Positions 11,267-21,400 of a stretch of DNA of 64,000 bases are shown here, piece by piece (position 1 is the stretch's first letter; each line of letters starts with the position of its first letter). The stretch spans positions 110,433,283-110,497,282 of the forward strand of contig NC_081406.1 in NCBI RefSeq assembly GCF_030272615.1. Direction: 5' to 3'. The stretch is from Cryptomeria japonica (Eukaryota > Streptophyta > Pinopsida > Cupressales > Cupressaceae). The position numbers and the translations under genes are program-made. The notes below the pieces were generated by a model, which saw nothing but the letters and a program-made list of their open reading frames with translations, did no database searches and was not told the DNA's origin.

Positions 11267-13637
11267 TAAGACTGGTTGAGAAAAGGGGTTTAGACAAATC
11301 TTCTGGTGATTACGAGCTCACCGAGACATTCAAAGAGCCAGATGAACCCACAGAAGAAGAGGAATTTTATAAAAAGTTCAGAGTTGGTCAAGAAACAACC
11401 CAAGAGAATTCCACATAGTCTTTGTCTCAAGGTTCTAGGTTGAAATCACATAGGATGAGAACACCTGTTCCGGAATGCGCTACTAGTGATGACAATTTGG
11501 ATTCGCTCGCGATCGAAACTGATGAGGAGAGTGTCATTGATGACCTCGATGATTTCCTTGATATACCCGAATATAACCACATCTTCACTCTTAGCCCCGC
11601 TAACTCCAAAGATATTAAAGGCCTTCCCCTTGTTCACCATCAACTTATTGATTGGGATCATGAAGGACCAGTGCAATTTGACACATTCCAAAATGATGAA
11701 GCTATTATTGACTATCTTGGTATACGAGATGATCTTCCCCCTGGGGACCACAAAGAAGGATACACTATAGAACTCAACAACATGGCATATTTTGGTGAGG
11801 GTGTCGGACTTCCAGTCGCAAAAATGTGAAAATAAGAACAAATCAAGGGTCTTATGGCAAAAACCACACTATGGCGCTATCTGATCCCAGAAAAGTAAAA
11901 AAAAAGGACGTATACACACAGCATGGGGCAGGAGCTGGTATCCTCTTTATAACTCCTCAAGGCGACTCTATACCAAAATCATACCGCTTATCATTTCCTT
12001 GCACTAACAATATAGCGGAATATGAGGCATTAACAACTGGATTACGCATTGCAGTTCAATGGAAGATCCAGGAACTTCATGTTTTTGGAGATTCTCAACT
12101 TGTCATCCGTCAAGCAACTGATGATTACCAAATAAAAGATGAAAAATTAATGCCTTACAAACAAATGGTGGATGACCTGAAACAACACTTTACAAAGATA
12201 GATTTCGAGCAAATACCAAGGGAGCAGAATCATGTCGCAGATGTCATGGCTACAATTGCTTCACTAATTGATCTACCTCAAAATGAGACCTGCTATGAGT
12301 TCTTGGTGGATAACCTTTTGGTTCCTTCATATGAGATCACTCCTACTGAAATGATATGTGTTGTTGGTCCCGAATCCCAGTTATATGGTTCCATCTTCAC
12401 ATACTTTCACGACAATACCCTACCTCCTGATCTATCAAATAACCAACGCCGCACCTTCATTCGCCAATCCTCTCAATATGTCATTTTAACTAATATCCTA
12501 TACCGGTGAGGTCTAGATGGCACTCTTCTTAGATGTTTAGAAAGCGGCGAAGCTCAGATTGCGTTACGTGAAGTGCATGAAGGGATATGTGGTCCACATG
12601 CTGGTGGTCCTACCTTGGCCAAGAAACTCATTAGGACTGGATATTACTGGCCCAACATGGAAAAAGACTCATATCAGTTTGTCAGAAAATATAAGCAATG
12701 TCAAATTCATGGAGACCTCATACATGCGCCAGCACAAGAACTACAACCACTTGCGTCTCCTTGGCCTTTTTGTCAATGGGGACTCGATCTCATAGGCAAG
12801 ATTCACCCTCCTTCTTCTAATGGTCATAAATTCATTATCACTGCTATAGAGTATTTTACAAAATGGATTGAAGCCGTGCCTCTCACACAAGTCACTGGAA
12901 AACATATTGCTACATTCATCCTTAACTATATCATATGCTGATATGGTATTCCTGTTTCCATTATCACCGATAACGGGAATCCCTTCAAAAATCAGGATGT
13001 TCATGAACTCTGTGATCGCTTCCATATTTCCCATCATTTTTCCACACCATATTACCCCCAAGGTAATGGCCAAGCTGAGGCATCTAATAAAACAATCCTT
13101 AAAATCCTTAAGAAGACAGTCGACGATGCTGGCCATAATTGGCATATCCAACTTAATCCTACACTTTGGGCCTATCGTACAAGTGTTCGCACACCTACAG
13201 GAGCTACACCATATTCACTTGTCTACGGTGTTGAAGCCATCTTGCCTATTGAGGTCGAGTTACCCTCTTTACGGGTCTATTTGAAAAACGTCATCAGTGA
13301 TGAAGATTATAGGGTCTCTCACTTACAAGAACTGGAACTACTAGATGAACGGAGACAAACTTCTTTTAATCATCTCAAGGCTTATCAACAATGAATGAGT
13401 CGTAGCTACAATCACAAAATCAAGCCTCACACATTTGAGGTAGGGGACTTAGTTCTCAGAGAAAACCCTAAGAATCAGTAAGACAGAGAGAAGAAGGGCA
13501 AGTTCGAACCAAATTGGCTTGGTCCTTACATCATTACAGCAGTATATGGATCTGGGGTATATCAGCTCTCAACTACAGAAGGTGAACCTTTGGAGGATCC
13601 TATCAATAGCATGCACCTTCGCATGTTCTACACATAG
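11267..13637 (+). pseudogene. Element B pol remnant (spacer, RNase H, integrase) with internal deletion
   Basis: The start corresponds to the acidic spacer of C (SSGDYELTETFKEPDEPTEEEEFYKKF). A 1-nt loss near 11810 shifts the frame. At about 11915 the sequence jumps from the position equivalent to 22530 in C to that of 24185. This removes about 1.65 kb with all of RT and the first RNase H. The second RNase H remains (GAGAGILFITPQGDS, NNIAEYEALTTGLRIA, VFGDSQLVIRQ). Integrase follows in pieces (HEGICGPHAGGPTLAKKL, CQWGLDLIGKIHPP), with in-frame stops near 12507 and 12940 and others up to FYT-stop at 13637. No activity is possible. Confidence 0.88.
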
Positions 13638-13727
13638 CTCTTCGGAATATCCTAATTCAAAAATGCAAAAAAAAATCAAAAAATTCAAAAATACAAAAAA
13701 ATTATAAAACAAAAAAAATCGTTACTT

Positions 13728-13873
13728 GGTGAAAACCTGGCAAACAGGCGCCTTGTGACACAAAAAACATTGAAAAATCAAAAAAGTAAAGAGAAATAAT
13801 TTCATCCAAAGGTGAAAACCACTTTGGTGGCGCCCTGGGCAAGTACCATGGTGAAAACTGGGTCACCAGCACC
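13728..13873 (+). ncRNA. Triple A-bulge RNA hairpin element, copy in B
   Basis: Three modules at 13728-13752, 13811-13834 and 13850-13873 each read GGTG, AAAA, a 4-bp stem with a 4-5 nt loop, then CGCC or CACC. Inner stems are CCTG/CAGG, CCAC/GTGG and CTGG/CCAG. In module 3 the outer stem is GGTG/CACC, where element C has GGTG/CGCC, a U-A for U-G exchange that keeps the pairing. The element starts about 90 bases after the pol stop. Its function is unknown; a cis-acting RNA element (packaging, 3' end processing or Gag binding) is an inference. Confidence 0.7.
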
Positions 13874-13948
13874 ATGCGTAGAGACATTGCTCCTCCCTCC
13901 TTCAGGATTCACTTTCATCCTTTCACTTTGCACACACTCACAACCTAT

Positions 13949-14765
13949 TCGTTCATAATAAACTTACCTATTCCCATCATGGCTTGTTATTGATCTACCC
14001 AAGATTAGTTAGCCATTCATAATAAACCTCCCTTTTCATCCATAATAAATCAGATCCTATCTGTGGCTAAGGCAAATCCTACGTCTAGTGATGGGTGTGG
14101 AACTAAGAACATCACATGTTTCAAGGAGTACACTTTCTTCCAGCTTCCTTCAATCTATCCGGGCACAATCTACAATAAAACAACATCTGCATCGCCAGTC
14201 CACAATAAAGTTTCATCTTCTCCGCAATAAAGTATCAGCTTCATGGATTCAGTCAGTTTCAGATGAGACAGCAACAACAATGAGCTTCAACAAATCAAAT
14301 CTTTCAACAGACTCAGATAACATATGGTTCAGTGCTATCTATCCTTATTGTGAAAGTAAACATTGTGACCACAATCAAATAAGACTTATACAAGTGACAA
14401 GAGACACTAAACTTGAGGACTACAGTGGATGTTGGTGTTGAGCCTTGGTTTTCTTTTGATTTTATCTTTTGGTGACATGTCTTTTAGCTTTTCCAGGATG
14501 TCTCTAACTAGAGATTATATCTCCAGGATGTCTTTGACTAAAAATGCGAGGATGGGGTATCATCACCTATTTGTATTTGCTGTCTGTGGATTGTCTTTTA
14601 GTAATGCTATGACTTGTCCAAGGATATGAGGACACTGTGAGTCTAGTATGAACTGGGGCATTCCTTGTTTGTGACTGTCTTATCTCCATGCAAACAGGTA
14701 CAATGACTTTCTGGGTCAAACATATGCCTCGATTTTCATAACCTACTTGCCATAATAAAGCTCAA
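13949..14765 (+). terminator. Cluster of seven AATAAA hexamers after pol in element B
   Basis: AATAAA occurs near 13952, 14012, 14043, 14174, 14202, 14228 and 14757 on the sense strand, mostly as CATAATAAA or CAATAAA. All seven have partners in element C in the same order. They lie between the pol stop and the 3' end of the opposite-strand PMD gene, so they could act as polyadenylation signals for a subgenomic pol transcript. No protein domain is visible in this stretch. Confidence 0.5.
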
Positions 14766-14879
14766 TGATGATAACGCACAAGAAGCTCTTTCACGTTCAT
14801 ATCTTCTATCTTTCATCCCCCTTTCTTGATTGACTTCCATTGTCCTTCTTGAGTCCGCGTAGCCTGCTATCACATGACT

Positions 14880-15250
14880 GAATATAATGACACACCAAAA
14901 ACATTTGCATTTCATGTAGTTGCACGTGCATTACCCCATATTAGCATTTCATACATACATATAGATATCACAACTGCATCACATCCTGCACACAACACCT
15001 GTTAGCACAATTTACATTTGCACTATCATATTCATCTGCATTACATACATTCACATTTGCATCATGCATACACATATAAAACATAAAAGAACAAAAATAT
15101 TGCATTTTATACATATTTGCATCCATATTATAAGTATCACACAAAACATATATCATAAGAACATCTCATCACATAGATACACATGCATATAGCTGCCGCA
15201 AAAGTGAATCATCTCATATATATAATCAAAAGTGTCATGATACAATGATG
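14880..15250. repeat. GCAT/ACAT-rich low-complexity spacer in element B
   Basis: Short words such as TTTGCATTTCA, GCATCA and CATACATA recur through the region without a fixed period. The same zone exists in element C at 27190-27480. The minus frame at 14968-15156 is low complexity and not a gene. Confidence 0.6.
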
Positions 15251-15266
15251 TCAAAAAAATCATATG

Positions 15267-15271
15267 GCTAC
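15267..15271. repeat. Target site duplication of element C, left copy (GCTAC)
   Basis: GCTAC directly precedes the left TG of element C, and the identical GCTAC directly follows its right CA at 31560-31564. The uninterrupted site can be read inside element C itself near 27537, where CATATGGCTACAAAAGAATC continues across the equivalent point. Confidence 0.95.
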
Positions 15272-16053
15272 TGTAGACACCCAAAAATTGTCATGTCTAA
15301 TTAAATAAATATTTTATTTATTTAATTATCTAAGCCTAATTCTTCTATTAATTAAATAAATTTTTATTTATTTAATTAATTCATCTATCCTCTTCTAGCC
15401 TTATTTCTCATTTAAATAAATACATTTATTTATTTAAATTATCCCTTTCCTATATTAAATAAATATTTTATTTATTTAATCGTCCTACTTCTTCTATTAA
15501 TTAAATAAATCTTTATTTATTTAATTAATTCATTAACCTTTTCTACACATGACACATGTCATTCATCTCTTATTTCATACACTACCTACCTCTTTCATTA
15601 TTTTGGTATTTCCTTTACCTACCCTCTAATCCTAGCCGACCTCCTTTTTACACCTCTCAATCTTAACCCTCCATTTCTTATTGTGTCTTCTATTTAAGGA
15701 GATGCTTTCTTCATTACCAAACGCTAATGACTAATGACTAATTTTGGAGTACTTAGCTACACTACAATTCTACTTGCAACCACATTTCGTTCTTTATTGA
15801 GCTCTTGTGCACATAAAAATCTGAGAGCAAGCATATCAAACAAGATCAATGGAGATAGGAAGAATGGAGATCAAAACCCTAGTGGACATGTGATGGTATA
15901 ATCTTTGTGATTTTTGAATTATTTTGCATTGTCTTAGGTTATCTTCATATGTTATGGTGGATCTTTGTTCATTGTTAGGCTAGGGTTTGGTGGTTGAATC
16001 CATTTTAGTCTTTCAATATTGTTGTTTATTGCTATCCATTTTCACCATATACA
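15272..16053 (+). repeat. 5' LTR of element C (782 bp)
   Basis: The LTR runs from TGTAGACACC to ACCATATACA. The first 260 bases hold five AT-only inverted repeats built on TTAAATAAA / TTTATTTAA (15299-15532). A TATA-like CTATTTAAGG lies at 15690-15699, a plausible core promoter for the genomic RNA. The downstream half would be R and U5. Confidence 0.95.
15690..15699 (+). promoter_or_regulatory. Possible TATA element of the C-family LTR
   Basis: CTATTTAAGG lies in the middle of the LTR and is identical in both LTRs of C and in the older LTR of B (35233-35242). It is the best TATA-like match ahead of a plausible R region. No transcription start can be fixed from sequence alone. Confidence 0.4.
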
Positions 16054-16056
16054 TTT

Positions 16057-16074
16057 TGGCACGCCCGGTGGGAC
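16057..16074 (+). other. Primer binding site of element C
   Basis: TGGCACGCCCGGTGGGAC starts three bases after the LTR end, where minus-strand DNA synthesis is primed. The reverse complement ends in GCCA and reads like a tRNA T-arm and acceptor end. I do not assign the tRNA. Confidence 0.8.
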
Positions 16075-16164
16075 TCTTGTCCCTTTGCATTTAACATTTT
16101 GTTGCAGATTTTGCATTTTTGAAGTTGCAGATCGGACGATTTCGACGACATTTTAGGTTTTTTC

Positions 16165-16445
16165 CGCGTCTGCGAGTGTTCGGATCGCGTTTTTGTATTT
16201 CAGAGGCGTCTGTGATATCTTTTATCGCGTCTGTGTTTCTGTCATTTTCTATTTTTGCAGGTTTCCGAAAGTCGCGTCTGTGATCCCGAATCGCGTCTGT
16301 AATCCCGAATCGCGTCTGTGAACCATTTGATCGCGTCTGCAGAATAAAAAGGCGTTTGTGTTCTGAAATCACGTCTGCGAATCACAGAACCGCGTCTGTG
16401 TCGGACAGACGCGTCTGTGTCTGGTATAACAGCGTCTGTGCATTC
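16165..16445 (+). repeat. GCGTCTGTG motif cluster 1 (leader of C)
   Basis: About thirteen copies of GCGTCTGTG or one-base variants (GCGTCTGCG, GCGTTTGTG, ACGTCTGCG) occur in 280 bases, about 18-30 bases apart, all in the same orientation. Spacers differ from each other. The cluster begins about 90 bases after the PBS. Confidence 0.85.
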
Positions 16446-17655
16446 TGTTTTGCAAATTTTTTTTAAGTTTTTTTGATTCGGGTTTTCGGATTTTGTACTT
16501 AGGGTTTCAGATCTGGTTTATTTTTGGCTAACCTTTGCAGATCTAGCTAACCCGGTTTGTGCAGCTTGCTTTGGAGGCAAATACGTTTTTGTTGAAGGCC
16601 CCTTTTCACAAAGTCTTTTTGGGTTTTCTTAAAATTTACCTAACTTGTGTGCTTGCAGGAAGGGGTTATCATTTGAAACAACCCAAACTACTAACAATTT
16701 TGTTGCAGGGCCTTAGCTAGGGTTTTGTAATTTTATTTGTGTGCCTTGTCTTCATAGCTTAGCAAACACTTCAATTGGTGCACTAAAATTGAACCATTGT
16801 CTTTTGTGTCTTGAGCAATAGGCTCTTTTTGTTTACTCTTTAGAGGGTCTGTCTTCCCGTGTGGTCATTAGGACTACTAGTGAGAAGAGAACGACCCAAG
16901 TGGTAGCAAAAGAAAAGCCATCTTCTTCCAAGCCACTATAATCAAATGTATTCATGGTGAAAACCATGAATAACGTGTGCTGATTAGTTCATACCGACAC
17001 TATGTCTCCCCATAAACCCGTTTGATCAAATTTATTTGATCATTTGTAGGGCGTAACCCCTACCGGCTGGGAGCCTTCTGTATTTACAGAGCTGAAAGTG
17101 CCGCATGTATGGCCACACGAGCGGATGCCCTTACTAGTACCTCATTGTTTTAGATGCCCAAATCCTTCTAGTTGTTGAGGCAGGAGGTCGGACCTCTGGT
17201 AGCGGCCCACACACATACGGTTCTTAGTAGAGATACAAAGTTCGCCATGGGGAGTTTTCATGGGGACTGATGCTTGGCTGACCCGAGAAGTGAGTGCCGA
17301 GGGAGGAGCCAGTGAGGTCAAGCATCTAAGTATCCGCTCTGAATAGCGTAGCCTCGGGGGTAAAACCCCATGTGGGATCAACAATTATTGTCCTGGCCAG
17401 CCATAAGAATTGTGCTTGACTTATGATAAACATTCAAACAATCAAGACAAAACAGCAAAACATTGTGTCTTTTGTGTCTTCAAGTGTATGCAAAAACTTT
17501 TTTACATCAAACAACACACTTTTTGGAGTCTAAACAGTCTGCAAACATTGGGTCATCAACACTGTGTCCTCTTGTCACGAAAAACAGTCGAAAAATCAGA
17601 TTTGGTCACAGCAAAACAAATTCACAGATAGGAAAGATTGCACTAAGGTTACAGA

Positions 17656-17940
17656 AACGCGTCTGTGTCTGTTAAAACCGCGTCTGTGTCTGATAAACGC
17701 GTCTGTGAAGTACAGAATAGCGTCTGTGTTTTTATCAACGTCTGTGTCGAACAGAGACACGTCTGTGTCTGGAAATCGCGTCTGTGAAGTATACAGGAGC
17801 GTCTGTGTCCACAATTGCAAAAACTGTTACAGTCTTAGCAAACATCAACAGGAAATCTCAGAATCACGTTTGTGTCAAACAGAATAGCGTCTGTGTCTTC
17901 AAACCGCGTCTGTGAAGTATACAGAGGCGTCTGTGTCAGG
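17656..17940 (+). repeat. GCGTCTGTG motif cluster 2 (leader of C)
   Basis: Twelve copies are visible in 285 bases, often extended to CGCGTCTGTGTC or CGCGTCTGTGAAGTA. All point the same way as cluster 1 and as gag-pol transcription. The cluster ends about 490 bases before the gag start. Confidence 0.85.
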
Positions 17941-18430
17941 ATTTGAAAAAAAGTTTAACAGTCCAGCAAACAAAGAAAATCAGTTTCGGCACACTTGAGC
18001 TTCCTAGGTTGTCTCTTCAGGTTTCATCTAGTATTCAGCCTGTTCTAAGGTCTTACACAGTCCATCATTGCTTCATACCTCATTTTACATTCATACTTGT
18101 CTAAACTTGAGTCAAAAGGTCACTTGCTTGTCCTCACTATACTTTGTCAACACACTACATACTACAACACTTTGCTAAGTGGTCCCTCATCAAGGTTTCT
18201 TACCTTTGGGTCTCACTTGGTCTTACTTAGAGTCAAGGTCAGCTTACCTCATCAAGAGAAACTATCCTCTCTTTGGAAGTCACACCTACTCTACAACATA
18301 CATACTTGGTCTTACACTTTGGACATTGCAAGTAAACTTCAGATTCATTTACACTCCATACAACTCTTGGTCTTACATACTCTTGTCATTTTCGTCTAAG
18401 TCTCTCACATATTGGTCTAACACCTAGTTC

Positions 18431-21400
18431 ATGGTTGAAACCCGTCTTCAAAAATCTAGGAGAAAAGCTAAAGAAGCTCAAGGGTCCGTAAACATGAGTT
18501 CTTATGAGTATGACAATGATGTCTTCTACAATCCTGAGCACACTACATTACCAGACATGAATGTTTATAGACACAATCCAAATATGGAAAGCGCAAACGC
18601 TATACACAACGCTACACACAATGATAATGTGGACAATTCTTCAATACTATCAGCAGACATACAAGAATCTATAATGGACCCTCAATTCAATAGATTGGTT
18701 GAAGAGATAATGAGGAGAGATCGTCAATACTTTCTAAACATGATGGCACAAAGTGGAGCTAAAATACCACATGATTTTGACTTATCTCAACTTATGGAAA
18801 GTAGACCTTCACAACAAACTCAACCTAATAGTGGAGGACCAAATAATATGATGTCGGAGTCACCATCAGTTTTGCTTCAGAAACCAGCAATCCCACATAC
18901 ACAAGCTCAAACATATGATACTTACATTCAAAGACCATCATGGAGGCCTTATGTTCAAACACATGCTCAAAATATGGGTCAACCAAGACAAATGGATACT
19001 CAAGGACTTCCTCAAAATTTTGACACAAGAAGACCTCATGCCAAAATTGGGGGCAACACAATGGAAAATGAAAGACCTATTGAATATGGTTTATATACAC
19101 AAAACAGATATGGGGTCCCTCAACAAGAAGTTATGCCAAGCGCTCCATACATGTCGCAACAATATCGACCTCCATATGGACATGTCTACGATCAGTATCA
19201 TCCATACATGCAACAAGCTCCTCCTCAAATGGGTGTTTCAAACATGGGATATGCTACAAGAAATCCATCTCCTCCCAAAAATAATTTGGAGCAACAAATT
19301 AGAGATCTACAAAAGAAAGTGGAAGACATGGGCACATCAAAACCCACATATACTATGAGAGATATATGCCCTTATCCCTTTGATAAGAGCATTCCAATGC
19401 CTCCGTTTCCTCCGCACTTTGCAACGCCAAAATTCGACAAATATAGAGGGAGAGGAGACCCCAAGGCACACATAAGACAATTCTTCACAGCTTGCATTGA
19501 GGTAGCAGCAGAAGAAACATACTTAATGAGGTTGTTCCCACAGAGCTTAGGAGATCAAGCGATGGAATGGTTTTCTCAATTACCTCCTGGTATTAAGTCA
19601 TGGGGCGACTTGGCAGAGGCATTCATTCAACATTTCTCTTACAACATTGAAACAGATGTCTCATTTACTACCTTGTGCAATACGAAACAAAAAGAAGGAG
19701 AATCTTTCGCAACATTTTTACAAAGATGGAGAAACTTAGCTAGTAGATGCTCTTGTGAGATCCCGCAAAAACAAATGGTGGAAATGTTCACACAAAATGT
19801 TAACAAGGCTATTGGTTATGATCTCAGAAAAGCTTGTTTGTCTACATTTAAGGATGTCATTGAAAAGGGCCTAGCAACAGAAAAGGTCTTAATTGAACAA
19901 GGAGTAATCAAGCTATTCAAAGAAAACAAAGAGGACTTTAAGGGAAAGGACAAACCAAAGTTTTGGAACAAGAACAAGAACACAGTTAATGATGGTGTTG
20001 TTGATGCCAACACAGTGAGACCAAAGTTCATCTTTTCTGGATCAAATTCTACCAACAATCAAGTGAACAATCAAACGGCTGCTAAACCACGAAGGAAGTA
20101 CACTCCATTGGGAGAACCACTTGAATCAGTATTCAAGAAGCTTGTAGCAAACAAGGTGATCACAGTCCCAGATTTTCCTCCATATGAACCAAAGGTAAAA
20201 CCGAATTGGTGGAATGATGATGAATATTGCGAATTTCATAAGAGCAAGGGTCACAAGACAAGTAATTGCCATCGATTGAAAAACATTGTACAAGATCTCA
20301 TTGACAGAGGAGATATTGAGATTGAGGGACATTCATCTAACCAAGAGCATGAGGTGTTTAAGGAACCATTCCCAAAACATGACAAGGGAAAAGGCAAAGT
20401 CACAGATGATCAAGCCAATTACACCAGAGCATCTTACAATTATGATTCCACTATTAATCACATCTCAATGGACAATCATATTTCTACCATTACTATCAAA
20501 AATAAAAATCCTGAGAATCCTCCTCAGCGACCTAAAATTGTCCTAAAAGGTGTGGGATCTTCGTCCACAGCTACCTCTGAATGTCATGTTACAACCCGTC
20601 GAGGTAAGATCACATTGCCAGGAACCTCTACTAAGAATACCAATCTTCCGTCAACTAAGCCTGAGTACGATCTTGTAGAGCAATTAGGGAAAACACCCGC
20701 ACTCATCTCTATTCTTGAGCTCTTACGTATATCTCCTGCACATAAACCTGTCCTTGACAAAACCTTGAGAGATACTGCTGTCCCTACGGATCTAAACGTG
20801 GACCAGTTTCAAGCCATGGTGGGATACCTATCCGTTCCACACTCCCTCACATTCACAGAAGCCGATGACGCCTCCATAAGTCAGCCTCATAATGCACCTC
20901 TACATATTGAAGCCTTCATACATAAACATCGAATAAAACGAGTCCTGATAGATGGAGGAGCAGGTCTTAATATTTGTACATTGAGCACCATCAGACAATT
21001 GGGATATTCTGACAAAGCTGTGAATGCTACAAACCAAATCACTATTAAGGCTTATGATGATGAAGAGCGTTCGTCCAAGAGCACAGTCATCTTACCACTA
21101 AGAATAGGGCCAGTCACAAAGGACGTGATTTGTCAAGTCCTGGATCTAGACCTCACGTATAACATATTGCTAGGACATCCATGGATTCATGAAATGAGAG
21201 CGGTCCCATCAACATACCATCAGTGCATAAAATTTCCTCATAATGGAGTCGAGGTAACGGTCAATGGTGATCCAAATCCATTCATATATTGCAATAACTT
21301 GAGATCACATACTGAGATTATCATTCCCAGCAATCGTGAGGCTACTCCTTCTTCAGCCTATATTGATCCTGAGTCATTAAAGCCCTCGACATCCAAACAA

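Larger units (their letters stand above)
16075..18430 (+). other. Leader of element C (2.36 kb, no coding gene)
   Basis: The leader between PBS and gag holds two GCGTCTGTG clusters (separate entries). The middle part includes small hairpins: TTCATGGT-GAAA-ACCATGAA at 16951-16970, an 8-bp stem with a GNRA loop, and a TGATCAAAT/TTTGATCA stem near 17022-17042. A GC-richer block lies at 17060-17390. Such structure is what one expects of a dimerisation or packaging region, but that is inference. Small frames here (for example 17410-17887) show no domain and are not called genes. Confidence 0.65.

Noticed and set aside
11826-12509. A 227-codon frame that could be taken for a host RNase H gene
   Set aside because: It is element B's second RNase H, joined to earlier spacer by the 1.65 kb deletion. 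Flanking sequence is collinear with element C.
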